A stretch of DNA of 64,000 bases from CAYZXL01 sp964482435 (GCA_964482435.1 CAYZXL010000007.1:76379-140378), one strand, 5' to 3'; shown: positions 17,995-26,877, counted from the stretch's first letter. Made by a program: numbers and translations. Notes: generated by a model not told the origin, from the letters alone.

Positions 17995-19836
17995 TTAAGA
18001 GGGCGACTCTGCTCTATGGTCGGCGTGCCGCCCAAATGGCATCTGCGAGATGAACTCCTCCATGAAATCCTTCTCGGCAGAAAGCTCATGCAGCTCGACG
18101 ATTTTGTGAATTTCGTCCGCGATCTTGCGGACACGCCTTGACAGAAGATACATCTTCGCTCCCTCAAGGGCGGAGTTCCCGACGGAGATTACCTTCTCCA
18201 CGGGCACATCGGGAATCAGCCCGATTCTCTTCGCCGATTTCGGATTCACGTAGCTGCCGAAGGCTCCTGCAATGAGCACTCGCGCGATTTGGTTCGTCTC
18301 AATCCCCAGCTTCTTCGTCAATATATGGATACCTGCTGCGACCGCCGCCTTTGCCGCCTGGACCTGTCGAACGTCTTTCTGCGAAATGTACACCTTATTC
18401 GACAGGCAGAACTTTTTTTCTCTGCCTTCCTTTTTCAATCTCTTTCTGATTTTCTCCGCAAGCTCGTCTGGCAGCGCCGAAGGATTCGCCATCTTCCCCG
18501 TCTCGTCGAGGATTCGGAGGTCGAGCAAAGTCGCGATTGCATCAACAAGTCCCGAGCCGCAAATCCCGATTGGTTTGCCGCCCCCTATGACGCTGAATCG
18601 AACGTCCTCCTCGTCGAACCAGACCTTATCTATCGCGCCCTTCAGGCCAATCATCCCGCACTCGATTTTCGCTCCCTCGAACGCCGGTCCCGCCGCAGCA
18701 TTGCTGACGAGGAGGCGGTTCTTATTTCCGAGGACAATCTCCGCGTTCGTGCCTAAGTCAACTAAAAGCTGAATCTCTTCGCTGTCGAGAAGCCCCTGCG
18801 AAAGAATTCCCCCGACGATGTCGCTGCCGATGAACCCGCTGAGATTCGGAGGAGTCTCAACGGGATACGAGCCTATGTCAACGCCGAACCCCCTCATCGG
18901 GCGAAATCGCATCTTCCGGCAAATCGCCGGCGCGTACGGCATCTCGCCTATGTACGATGGGTCAATCCCTGAGAAGATATGCTGCATGGTGGGATTCCCG
19001 ACGGCGACCGCTTCAGTGATGTCCGACTGCTTGATACCCGCCTCCTTGCACACTTCCTTGACCATCGTCGAGAGCTTTCCCATCAACGCAAGCCACATCG
19101 CCGCGAGAGCGCCATGTCCCTCCCGACACTGCTGAATTCTCGTGATAACGTCTGCCCCGAAGTCTCTCTGCGGATTGAAAGCGGCGCTGACAGCCTTTTC
19201 CTCCCCGGTGTTCAGGTCAATCAAGCAAACCACCAGCGTCGAAGTCCCAATGTCTATCGCCAGCCCGAAATTCCTATCCGTCGTATTGCCCGGCTCGATT
19301 TTGGTGATTTCTCCGCCGACGACTGTAACTGTCAAGCGGTATCTGGCCTTGCGGATCAAATGCGGAAGCTCGGCAAGGTCGTCAACGTCAATCCGGAGGT
19401 CGCCCATCCCCAGCTTTTCCAGAATCAGGTCGGCGTCCCCGATGGGGCGCTCGAGAGTCTGCGGCCGCAATTTGAGAAAACACTTTCTCGCCTCGGGGTC
19501 AAGTTCGGTTCGGACGGAGCGACCTGCTGAGAGAATGGTGGCAGCGACTTCTGCGCTCGGCGCAACGGATATTTCCGCTTCACCTTCCAGCTTCACCTGA
19601 CAAGCCAGGCGCCAGCCTTCTTCGATCTCTTTCGGCGGCAGATGTCGCACGTCGCTTTCCGATGGTGAAGGAGCGCCCTTGAGGAACCGCACGCGGCATT
19701 TCCCGCACGTCCCCTTTCCGCCGCAGACGCTTTCGAGAGAGAATCCTTCCTTCTGGAGGTTCTCAAGAAGCGTCAGGGAGGGGTCAGCAAGAACTTCATG
19801 ACCGGAAGGTCTTATCTTGACTGTGTGGGTCTTCAA
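17995..19836 (-). CDS. Corrinoid-protein reductive activase (2Fe-2S, DUF4445/ASKHA)
   Basis: A 613-residue protein of the family that reductively reactivates Co(II) corrinoid proteins at the cost of ATP (RamA/AcsV-like with an N-terminal [2Fe-2S] domain). The plant-type ferredoxin cysteines are in CGGKGTCGKCRVRF (about residues 39-52), with a fourth in ACQVKL (about 78). From about 190, GLAIDIGTSTLVVCLIDL begins the ASKHA nucleotide-binding region. LVDLGTNAEIVLGN (about 356), a CGSGLVDAIATLLD motif (about 418) and LIAGAFGSYVNPKSAKRIG (about 535) complete the DUF4445 fold. It follows the methyltransferase and corrinoid-protein genes, which are its likely partners. Confidence 0.88.
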   Translation of the reverse strand: MKTHTVKIRPSGHEVLADPSLTLLENLQKEGFSLESVCGGKGTCGKCRVRFLKGAPSPSESDVRHLPPKEIEEGWRLACQVKLEGEAEISVAPSAEVAATILSAGRSVRTELDPEARKCFLKLRPQTLERPIGDADLILEKLGMGDLRIDVDDLAELPHLIRKARYRLTVTVVGGEITKIEPGNTTDRNFGLAIDIGTSTLVVCLIDLNTGEEKAVSAAFNPQRDFGADVITRIQQCREGHGALAAMWLALMGKLSTMVKEVCKEAGIKQSDITEAVAVGNPTMQHIFSGIDPSYIGEMPYAPAICRKMRFRPMRGFGVDIGSYPVETPPNLSGFIGSDIVGGILSQGLLDSEEIQLLVDLGTNAEIVLGNKNRLLVSNAAAGPAFEGAKIECGMIGLKGAIDKVWFDEEDVRFSVIGGGKPIGICGSGLVDAIATLLDLRILDETGKMANPSALPDELAEKIRKRLKKEGREKKFCLSNKVYISQKDVRQVQAAKAAVAAGIHILTKKLGIETNQIARVLIAGAFGSYVNPKSAKRIGLIPDVPVEKVISVGNSALEGAKMYLLSRRVRKIADEIHKIVELHELSAEKDFMEEFISQMPFGRHADHRAESPS

Positions 19837-19930
19837 CGAGCATTTCCGAAGAAAAGAGATTCAATTTCGCCGCGCCATCAGCCGAGCAATTGAGTGACTG
19901 GAGACCTTCGGCTGCTGGACCGCGAGCCAT

Positions 19931-20725
19931 TCACGCAATCTTCCCCGCGCGATAAGCATCTATGTATCTGGCGCAGAACTCATCCCGCCCGACGAGGGCT
20001 TCTGCGGCCAGAATGCACTGCATCACATCCGTGTCGTTCGGGTCAACAATCGCCGTGTCAAGTCCGGCGGCAATGCACATCACGATGAAAACCCGGTTGA
20101 GCAATTTCCTCGCGGGCATTCCGTGAGAAACGTTGCTGATTCCGCAGGAAATGTGTGTCTTCGGGAACGATCGCGCAAGCTCGCGTATTGCGTTTGCCAC
20201 CGCCATTCCTGCGGCCTGGTTCGCTCCAACTGGTTGAACCAGCGGGTCGAGATATATGTTTTCCTCAGGCACGCCGTCGGAAATAAGCCTCGCCCGCAGA
20301 TTGCTCGCTACCTCAAACTTTCGCTCAACCGTTTCGGGGATGCCCTCGTCGCCCATGCAAAGGGCAATGACCCCAGCATTGTATTTCTTGACGAGAGGAA
20401 GCATCTTCGCGTATCGGTCGGACTCCGCCGAGATTGAATTGATGATTGGTTTCCCCTTGTGGACGCTCAGCGCGGCTTCCGCAGCTTCGGGATTCGGCGT
20501 GTCTATGCTACACGGCACATCAACCGCCTCCTGGACGAGCTTCACGAGCCACGGCAAATCCTCCACCTCGTGCTGCAACCGCGTCCCGCAGTTCACGTCG
20601 AGATAACCGGCACCGCTCTCGACCTGCTTGCGAGCGAGCTCCTTCAGGAACGCCTCATCCCTCTTCTCGACAGCCTCGTCCAACCCTTTTCGGGAAGTGT
20701 TCAGTCTTTCTCCGATGATGAGCAT
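19931..20725 (-). CDS. Methyltetrahydrofolate:corrinoid methyltransferase (pterin-binding)
   Basis: A 264-residue pterin-binding TIM barrel (dihydropteroate synthase-like), the usual length of AcsE/MtgA-type methyl-H4folate:corrinoid methyltransferases. Seen motifs are IIGERLNTSRKG at the start, GAGYLDVNCGT (about 39), SIDTPNPEAAEAAL, INSISAE, and the barrel end GISNVSHGMPARKLLN. It should move the methyl group between tetrahydrofolate and the corrinoid protein encoded 96 bases upstream. AGGAGAG precedes the ATG. Which direction it works in depends on the missing partner methyltransferase or acetyl-CoA synthase. Confidence 0.88.
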   Translation of the reverse strand: MLIIGERLNTSRKGLDEAVEKRDEAFLKELARKQVESGAGYLDVNCGTRLQHEVEDLPWLVKLVQEAVDVPCSIDTPNPEAAEAALSVHKGKPIINSISAESDRYAKMLPLVKKYNAGVIALCMGDEGIPETVERKFEVASNLRARLISDGVPEENIYLDPLVQPVGANQAAGMAVANAIRELARSFPKTHISCGISNVSHGMPARKLLNRVFIVMCIAAGLDTAIVDPNDTDVMQCILAAEALVGRDEFCARYIDAYRAGKIA

Positions 20726-20821
20726 TGTCTTCTCTCCTGTGCCGCACGACGCTGTGGCTTCGATTTCTGTCCGTGGATGAGTTTGCGCTGCGCAGCGACC
20801 CGATCCCAGAAAGGGATGGCC

Positions 20822-21469
20822 TTATGCGATTCCCAGCAACTCCTTCGCCTTGTCCACAGCCGACGCCGCGTCGGGAGCGTATCCACCGGCGCCAATCTCG
20901 TCGGCGTACCTCTGAGTCACCGGGGCTCCGCCGATAATGGTCTTGACGCTGTCCGCCAATCCGGACGTTCTTATGGCTTCGATCGTCCCGCGCATCCCGG
21001 TCATCGTCGTTGTCAAAAGCGCCGACATCCCGATGGCGTCGGCGTTGTTTTCCGTCGCCAGTTGAACGAATTTCTGCGGTGAAACATCAATCCCCGCGTC
21101 AATCACATTAAAGCCAGCCCCCTCTAACATCATCGCCACTAAATTCTTCCCGATGTCGTGAAGGTCTCCCTTCACCGTCCCGATGACCACAGTCCCTATC
21201 GGCTCGATGTTGCTCTCGGCAAACAGCGGCTTGAGAACCGCCATCCCCGACTTCATCGCCCTGGCGGCAATCAAAACCTCCGGCACGTAACACTCATTTT
21301 TCTTGAACTGCTCTCCGATGACCGACATCCCCGCAATCAATCCGTCCCTTAGAATCGTCTCCACCGGCACTCTCTCCTCAAGGGCCATTTTCACAAGGTC
21401 CGTGACCTTCGTCTCGACGGCGATGTCTCCCTTGATTACTCCTTCCTTAATCCGCTCGACCAGTTCCAT
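20822..21469 (-). CDS. Methyltransferase corrinoid protein (B12-binding)
   Basis: A 215-residue protein built like MtbC/MttC-type corrinoid proteins. A four-helix cap comes first (about 1-85, with YVPEVLIAARAMKSGM). A cobalamin-binding Rossmann domain follows with the lower-ligand motif GDLHDIGKNLVAMMLEGAG, where His in D-x-H-x-x-G coordinates cobalt. SALLTTTM and IIGGAPVT, typical of the family, are downstream. It is the first gene of the corrinoid set and is probably methylated by the protein encoded next and reactivated by the third. A GGAGGAAGG ribosome-binding site and a possible operator sit just before it. Confidence 0.9.
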   Translation of the reverse strand: MELVERIKEGVIKGDIAVETKVTDLVKMALEERVPVETILRDGLIAGMSVIGEQFKKNECYVPEVLIAARAMKSGMAVLKPLFAESNIEPIGTVVIGTVKGDLHDIGKNLVAMMLEGAGFNVIDAGIDVSPQKFVQLATENNADAIGMSALLTTTMTGMRGTIEAIRTSGLADSVKTIIGGAPVTQRYADEIGAGGYAPDAASAVDKAKELLGIA

Positions 21470-21483
21470 ACCTTCCTCCGCTC

Positions 21484-21498
21484 AACGGAATTTCCGTT
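21484..21498 (-). promoter_or_regulatory. Perfect palindrome before the corrinoid gene
   Basis: AACGGAATTTCCGTT is a seven-base perfect inverted repeat about one central base, 15 bases before the start codon, next to the ribosome-binding site and downstream of a promoter-like sequence. Position and symmetry suit a repressor operator. No regulator gene is adjacent. Confidence 0.4.
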
Positions 21499-21537
21499 TT
21501 CCGTCTTGTCTCCAACGCTAACCAACTGTGGTGCAAC

Positions 21538-21566
21538 ATCTACACTCCCCCCCGCCCCTTTGTCAA
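21538..21566 (-). promoter_or_regulatory. Candidate promoter for the corrinoid methyl-transfer genes
   Basis: Reading leftwards, a perfect TTGACA (-35) is followed after 17 bases by GTAGAT as a possible -10. It lies about 70 bases upstream of the corrinoid protein start. The -10 is weak and the spacer is G-rich. Confidence 0.4.
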
Positions 21567-21611
21567 TCCATTTTGGACACCAACGACCGAAGGCCGCCGC
21601 GGATCTCCCGT

Positions 21612-21637
21612 GTCACCACCGTTTCAGTGTTGGTGAC
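21612..21637 (-). terminator. Hairpin downstream of the poly-pilin gene
   Basis: GTCACCA and TGGTGAC form a seven-base stem with a 12-base loop just after the stop codon of the 1105-residue gene. There is no U-tract, so termination is uncertain. It could act as a 3'-end stabiliser. Confidence 0.25.
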
Positions 21638-21658
21638 GGGTGCGACTTGAAACGCGGG

Positions 21659-24600
21659 TCAGAGTCCAAACGGTCGGTAGGCGTCTTTGAATTTCATCTG
21701 GACACGGGTTCGGATGCCTTCGGCCTCGAAGGCGAGGGAGAGCGCGATCTGGTCTATGCCGTTGATCAAGCGAGCGAACGCGGTGTCTTCTCGGATTGCT
21801 TCCGGCTGGCGCGGGCTTTCGGCCGTGCCGTGGAGACTGCATGAGACGAGGTTCTTCTGTGCGTCGTATTGGTACTGGCCGCCATCGGGGCAGAAGTATT
21901 GCGTTCCGTCGGCCTTTTCCGCGGCTTTCTCGACTGGCATGCCCGTGTCGCGGAAATACCTGAAAAGAAGCTGAAGCTCGTCGAGGTTCGACAAACACGC
22001 TTCCTTTGCGGACGCGGCCCAGGCGAACTGGAAATCGCTTTTGACTTTGTCCCATGCGCTCGGGCGAATGAGGAGCGCGAGGTTGGCTTTCGCTGCCTCG
22101 CCTTCGGCTTGACCAGCGCCTTGCTCCGCCAGGTCTATGATCCTCTTGAGGACCGAGAGTGTCGGCGTCACGTACGCCTCAAACCCGACGATGGAGATGA
22201 ATCCTCTGAGCCTTACGGGGCCGAAGGCCAGCTCTATCATGTGAATCTTCCGGCCGCGGTAAGGCTCCACGTTGCACAGCGAGAGCCGTGGCTCAGACCA
22301 ACCCCGCTGCGGAGGTGGCTCCTGAGCGACGACGCGTGTCGTATAGGTCAGAACTCGTTCGGCGGCCGCGGGGTCAGAGACGCCTATCGCCGCGTAGAGA
22401 GGGAAGTTGAGAGCCAGGGCGGCGGCGCCAACCGCAAATCCCATTCCCCTGACGTCCTGCACCGGAATCGCGCCGGTCTCCCCCGCCTGAATGGCGAAGA
22501 GCATGTGGTCGTCGCAGAAGTTCAGCGAACCTCTGATGCGGACGGGCATGAAAGTCTCGGTTGTTTCAGCGAGTTCCTCCTCATCAACCTCCTCCGAAAG
22601 CCCTTCTGCGAGCTCGGTCAGCCCCAACGTGTCGAGGGCGCGAGAAACGTCCTTCACGATTCCGGGCAGAACGTTTCCGAAGGCTTTCTGGAGGTCTGTC
22701 TCGGCCTCGTCTCGAGCGGCTTCATCCTCGGGCGTCAAACCTTTCTCGCGCAGGCAATGGTCCCACATTTGAGTGAAGAGGTCTGTGACAGGGCGGTATG
22801 GCATCTGACCCTGAATCGAGAGGATTGTGTCGGGAAGGAGGCAGCGCGGGGAGAGGTCCAACGGAAGCCCACTGGCGAATTCCTTCAAGGCATTGTAGAT
22901 AGAATTTTCGACGAGAGGCAGGATAAGCGTCTCCAGGGTGAGGCCGGACGAGAACATTCCGATTCGGATGCCGACCGGGTCGAAATATGTTCGCCAGTAG
23001 TTGTTGTATCGCTGCACAAATCGGTCGTACTCGACGTTCTCCCTTTCGCTGGCGAAGTCGGTTTTCAGCTCGATAATGGGCGTCAGATAGCGCAGCCGAT
23101 TGTGAACCGAGCACACTGCCGTCAAACTGCCGACTTCCCACGAGTAGGTTCCTCCGTCGGGGCAAATCAAATAACCCGATTCGATGCACTGCTTCTCTAC
23201 CATTTCGTCAAGGGAGTTCGGGAATTTGCCGTTGAGGTGCTTGAAGAGAAGCGCTGCATTGGAAATCATCTTGAGCGTCGTCCCGCACTGGAGGCGTCTC
23301 GCCTGGGCAATCTTCGCTTTCGGGCCGATTTGTCGTCGGATGAAGGATTCCGAGAGGTAGATGAATCCGGACTCGCCTGGGTCGTCGGATTTGAAGATGG
23401 ACCGCATGTACCGGAAATCTTCGGCCTTTGCGAGGGATGCCCGTTTTCCATCAACCGTTTCGAGAACGCGGCATATCGCCTCCTTGGAGTTGCTGATGAC
23501 GGTGTATTTTTCAATGTTGGTGCGATAGTGCGAGATTTCCCGGTCGGCGGTCACCAGGCTGTACACCTCGTGCTCGCCGGCCTTGAAACGCTCCTCTCTG
23601 GCATCAGGCCGGCTTTTCTTCGCGTCCTCGACAAACTTCTGGACAGCAGGATTGAAAATTGCCCGAATGTTGACCTGCATGATCAGCGATATATCGTCCC
23701 CCTGGGCCACGAAGGGATGGTTCCCTGTCAATGCAATCTCTCCGACGGCTACGCTTGTGATGGGCCTGGCGTACCAGAGGTCCTTCACGCACAACTGCCT
23801 CTCGAGTTTCTCGCGGTTCATGGCCTTGTGCGCCCGGAGAGTGTAGTGCTTGAGGCAGTGCTCGCCCCAGACGTCAACGAAGTCAAGGAACGACTGGCAA
23901 TCGCTCACCGACCGGAAGGCGATGTAGTATTGGTCCTCCGGGACCATCGCTGCCAAAGGCGGAACCTGCGGCTCTTTGTCCCCAAGCATTTCTTTGAAAG
24001 GCAGAGACCGCGTCTTCGGCGGCGCCAAATCGGTCACGGGAATCGTCCGCTCCTCGCGGGCAGCTTTTCCCTCGAGCATCACGTCGAGCTGGAGGCTCTC
24101 CTGGATGGAAAGCAGTCCCGTAGTCATCGCGTAAAGATTGGCTTCCCGACCAGGTTCTCGGCCCCGTGTGGGAAACCGCCTTCCCCGCAACTCAGCGACC
24201 GCCACTTCGTCCCCCAGTTTCTTTGCCATCTGGGCGGCAGCGTAAGAGTAGAAGCTGTTCTCGGGATAAAGCGATGACATTCTGAGAAAGTAGCTTACCT
24301 GAGGGTCCTCTTTCTTTTTCTCGCGCGGGACGTCCGGGCGCTCGCTCCACCAGATTTGTGCGTTTATCTTCGGGTCCGGATTATCCGGGTCCGTGAGGAG
24401 CTTCTCTTTCCCTGAAATCCACTTCACGTGTCCATCCTGGAACGCCACATTCCTCCCGTCCAGCCCGTGATTGGAGTCCTCCGTCAGCTCTTTTCCAGCG
24501 GGTCGGTCCGCGAGAATCCTCGTCGTTGAAGGCGCCGCTTCCGTCCAGACCCGATTCTTTGCGCCGCTCCCGTCGTAGCTGTAAGCGTAGCTCACCTGCC

Positions 24601-24976
24601 GGGCTTCCAGGTCAGGGAATGGCTTGTTGTTGAGGCTATCGTCCACTCGCCTTATCGGCAACCGATCCCCGGAACTCAGGCACATGAACACCACCAGGGA
24701 TGTTACGTACGTGGGATAGAGAATGCCCAGGTCCCTGTAATGCGTCTCGACGTTGATTTCCTTGCCGGGTGCCGCGCTCGTCGGATAGTATTCGTTATAG
24801 TCGGACGAATAGGTCTTAATCCCGGTAGTGACCTGCTTGAGGTTATTCAGACATGCCGCCCGCCTTGCGGACTCCCTGGCTCGCAACATCGAGCACCACA
24901 GAAGACCGGGCAGCGCCGCCACCACCCCGGCAATAACAAGAACCTCCACCAACGTGCCTTTCTTTCCCCTTTTCAT
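21659..24976 (-). CDS. Giant prepilin-like protein with three pilin-type units
   Basis: A 1105-residue protein. It begins MKRGKKG followed by TLVEVLVIAGVVAALPGLL, a prepilin peptidase site and helix in which the usual F after the cleaved G is absent and Glu is at +4. An N-terminal DUF1559-like pilin head follows (ARRAACLNNLKQ near 36; H-x10-DG near 170). Two more soluble pilin-like units lack a membrane helix: one around 560-625 (C...L...FP...ICPDGGTYSW...CSVHN), the other around 990-1045 (ACLSNLDEL...FCPDGGQYQY...CSLHG). Between them are large regions without a recognised fold. It is probably membrane-anchored or assembled by a type II/IV pilus-like machine. GGAGGGCCGG precedes the ATG. The function is unknown. 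Confidence 0.75.
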   Translation of the reverse strand: MKRGKKGTLVEVLVIAGVVAALPGLLWCSMLRARESARRAACLNNLKQVTTGIKTYSSDYNEYYPTSAAPGKEINVETHYRDLGILYPTYVTSLVVFMCLSSGDRLPIRRVDDSLNNKPFPDLEARQVSYAYSYDGSGAKNRVWTEAAPSTTRILADRPAGKELTEDSNHGLDGRNVAFQDGHVKWISGKEKLLTDPDNPDPKINAQIWWSERPDVPREKKKEDPQVSYFLRMSSLYPENSFYSYAAAQMAKKLGDEVAVAELRGRRFPTRGREPGREANLYAMTTGLLSIQESLQLDVMLEGKAAREERTIPVTDLAPPKTRSLPFKEMLGDKEPQVPPLAAMVPEDQYYIAFRSVSDCQSFLDFVDVWGEHCLKHYTLRAHKAMNREKLERQLCVKDLWYARPITSVAVGEIALTGNHPFVAQGDDISLIMQVNIRAIFNPAVQKFVEDAKKSRPDAREERFKAGEHEVYSLVTADREISHYRTNIEKYTVISNSKEAICRVLETVDGKRASLAKAEDFRYMRSIFKSDDPGESGFIYLSESFIRRQIGPKAKIAQARRLQCGTTLKMISNAALLFKHLNGKFPNSLDEMVEKQCIESGYLICPDGGTYSWEVGSLTAVCSVHNRLRYLTPIIELKTDFASERENVEYDRFVQRYNNYWRTYFDPVGIRIGMFSSGLTLETLILPLVENSIYNALKEFASGLPLDLSPRCLLPDTILSIQGQMPYRPVTDLFTQMWDHCLREKGLTPEDEAARDEAETDLQKAFGNVLPGIVKDVSRALDTLGLTELAEGLSEEVDEEELAETTETFMPVRIRGSLNFCDDHMLFAIQAGETGAIPVQDVRGMGFAVGAAALALNFPLYAAIGVSDPAAAERVLTYTTRVVAQEPPPQRGWSEPRLSLCNVEPYRGRKIHMIELAFGPVRLRGFISIVGFEAYVTPTLSVLKRIIDLAEQGAGQAEGEAAKANLALLIRPSAWDKVKSDFQFAWAASAKEACLSNLDELQLLFRYFRDTGMPVEKAAEKADGTQYFCPDGGQYQYDAQKNLVSCSLHGTAESPRQPEAIREDTAFARLINGIDQIALSLAFEAEGIRTRVQMKFKDAYRPFGL

Positions 24977-25466
24977 TTGACCGGCCCTCCCTCACCGTGT
25001 GTTACTTCCTCGAAGCGCCTCTTTTTTGCACCTCCCGCTTTCGCCGCTAAGCTGAACCGCGCCTCCCGGGCGCCTTCCACCGTCGAGTTTGCAGAAGCTG
25101 CCCCCCCGCTGTCAAGCCGGAAGCGCGAGGTAAGACAGTGTAAGCAGGTCGAGCGGGCCTCCGTTGCCTTTCGCAGGCTTCCCTCTTCGTGGAACGAAGC
25201 ACCTGCGCGGGCGCTGTTTTCGTGGTCCGGCAATGCTGTTTTAACCGAGTGGTGCCCGGAATCTGACTCGCGGAGCAAGGTCATGTTTTCCTTCGGGGCC
25301 CCCTTTGACGTTTATCCGGAACCTTCTTCACGCCTGACACGTCGAAAGCAATGGCGGGGGCAACTCATCTTTCAACCATGTGGCGTCGTAAAACGCGGCG
25401 CGACTTTTCACTCAATTCGCGGCTGTGTCGCGAGCAAGGGTCGCATGACGATGGGGAGGAAACCTC
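24977..25466. other. Non-coding divergent region
   Basis: 490 bases between the leftward poly-pilin gene and a rightward lipoprotein gene. One 103-codon leftward open frame covers part of it but has atypical, serine/alanine/arginine-rich composition and no ribosome-binding site. No RNA gene or strong hairpin is seen. Confidence 0.4.
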
Positions 25467-25877
25467 ATGGCCAGGATCAAGGTCGTCGCGGTGATTGTCT
25501 TTTTTGTCTTGCGAGGGTGTGCGCCGCCGGAGCGCTGTGAAATCAAGCAACTCAGCGCCGACAAGGCTTCGGCGCTCGCGGCACGCCTTGCGAACGACGA
25601 GTGTGAGAAATTCTACAAGCGCAGGCCGTTTTCACCGGACGCCTACAAGCCGGTTTTACGCGGCAATCGCTGGCGCTGGGGTGAGATGCATCCGGCTGGA
25701 ATTTGCGGCTACTCGACGGAGGTGTCGTTCAAGACGGACGGGAGCGACGCGAAGGTAGAAGTGTTCTTCAGCTCCGATCGTCTGTCGCCCCGGCCGCGGC
25801 CGGACGGGCCAGAGGATGCACCGAGGCAGCTTCTGCCGCCTGAGATAATTGAGCGCAAACCCCGCTGGCCCCGATGA
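25467..25877 (+). CDS. Small putative lipoprotein, unknown function
   Basis: A 136-residue protein starting at an ATG behind GGGAGGA. The N-terminus (MARIKVVAVIVFFVLRGC) is a short lipoprotein-type signal with Cys at 18; the residues before it (L-R-G) are a poor but possible lipobox. The rest is soluble and charged, with no recognised family. One stretch, RWRWGEMHPAGICGYSTEVSF, looks like a beta-rich domain, and the C-terminus is proline- and arginine-rich. It stands alone between divergent and same-strand neighbours. I am fairly sure it is coding, but not of its localisation. Confidence 0.55.
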   Translation: MARIKVVAVIVFFVLRGCAPPERCEIKQLSADKASALAARLANDECEKFYKRRPFSPDAYKPVLRGNRWRWGEMHPAGICGYSTEVSFKTDGSDAKVEVFFSSDRLSPRPRPDGPEDAPRQLLPPEIIERKPRWPR

Positions 25878-26075
25878 CCCGCGAGCATTATGATGCTAAA
25901 GAACATCGCGCGAAAAAAGAGGTTCAGGAACGAAGCTCCGTTGCCCAACCACCGACCGGTGCAGCCTCAGGGCCCCGCGCCACCCGCTCGTGTTTGACTT
26001 GCGGCCGGGGGCCGCCATCGGTTATCCTGGTTTCCGGATGTGCACCTTACACCTTCGCAGAAGAGGTTCTCAACC

Positions 26076-26651
26076 ATGCGACACGTTGGACAGTTCATCC
26101 TGCGGCTCCTCAAGGAAAAGCGGAAATCCATTAGGTGGCTCTCCCGGCAGGCGTGCGTGAGCAACTCCTACCTCTCGCAGGTGACGCGCGGACTTCTGAC
26201 ACCCAGACCAGAGATTGTCCGAAAGTTGGCCCCGCATCTTGGTGTCAGCGCTCGAACGATTTTTGAAGAGGCGGGCTGGTTGGAGCCCGAGCCCGTGCGG
26301 GGCCCAGAGCCGGGCGCCGAGAAATGTCGGGCCGGCGAATCTCGAGGAGATGGCGAACGACTGGCTGAGCTCGTTGATTATCAACCTGGCGCGGTGGTCA
26401 GTCGGGAGATCGTAACCAAGAGCACGGGAACCGTCACCCTGTTCGCCTTCGATGAGGGGCAGGGGTTGAGCGAGCACACGGCTCCGTTCGATGCCCTTGT
26501 CTATCTTCTCGACGGCGAGGCAGAGATTGTCATATCGGGAAAGCGCCATCGCCTGAAGCAGGGCGAGATGATTATCATGCCCGCCAACGAGCCGCATGCC
26601 CTGAAGGCACTGAAACGTTTCAAAATGCTCCTCATCATGATTCGCTCCTGA
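26076..26651 (+). CDS. HTH (XRE) - cupin transcriptional regulator
   Basis: A 191-residue regulator. The first ~65 residues are a helix-turn-helix of the Cro/C1 type (IRWLSRQACVSNSYLSQVTRG, with PRPEIVRKLAPHLGVSARTIFEEAGWL after it). A variable linker follows, then a cupin domain (about 110-190) with SEHTAPFDALVYLLDGEAEI and GEMIIMPANEPHALKAL. This architecture normally senses a small ligand through the cupin. A longer in-frame start at 26040 exists, but the ATG at 26076 is preceded by AGAGGT and begins at the domain. No obvious target gene lies beside it. Confidence 0.85.
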   Translation: MRHVGQFILRLLKEKRKSIRWLSRQACVSNSYLSQVTRGLLTPRPEIVRKLAPHLGVSARTIFEEAGWLEPEPVRGPEPGAEKCRAGESRGDGERLAELVDYQPGAVVSREIVTKSTGTVTLFAFDEGQGLSEHTAPFDALVYLLDGEAEIVISGKRHRLKQGEMIIMPANEPHALKALKRFKMLLIMIRS

Positions 26652-26654
26652 CGG

Positions 26655-26717
26655 AACGAGCATCCTTGCGGCCCACCCCACGGACCCCACCCAATTGAAT
26701 TGTCCGAGATGCTCGTT
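26655..26717 (+). terminator. Ten-base inverted repeat after the HTH-cupin gene
   Basis: AACGAGCATC (26655-26664) and GATGCTCGTT (26708-26717) are perfectly complementary across 43 bases, starting four bases after the stop codon, and the right arm runs into TTTT. It could act as a terminator with a large loop, or as a paired operator. Confidence 0.35.
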
Positions 26718-26827
26718 TTGCCCGGGCACATGGCGACGGGCGTTGACACGTCTTGCCGACCCGCCACGGCAGCTTTTCTCGTGACTCGTCTCCTCGGCCC
26801 TGCGTGAGACCACGGGGTCCGAAGTGG

Positions 26828-26877
26828 CATGGGCATCCTGCCCATGAACCCGGTCACGAGTCCCGCCAGCGGCGGGA
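26828..26877. repeat. Two compact palindromic hairpins
   Basis: CATGGGCA-TCC-TGCCCATG (26828-26846) and TCCCGCC-AGC-GGCGGGA (26861-26877) are perfect stems with three-base loops, in the gap upstream of the S41 protease. A related 'GCGGGCATCCTGCCTGC' occurs near 16682. They look like members of a short dispersed palindromic family. Confidence 0.4.

Noticed and set aside
21869..24277. An 802-codon open frame on the plus strand
   Set aside because: It is antisense to the poly-pilin gene, which has the cleavage site, ribosome-binding site and pilin motifs. The reverse frame is a by-product of GC-rich codon use.
24973..25284. A 103-codon minus-strand frame upstream of the poly-pilin gene
   Set aside because: No start signal, and it overlaps the neighbouring start region; composition is unlike its neighbours.
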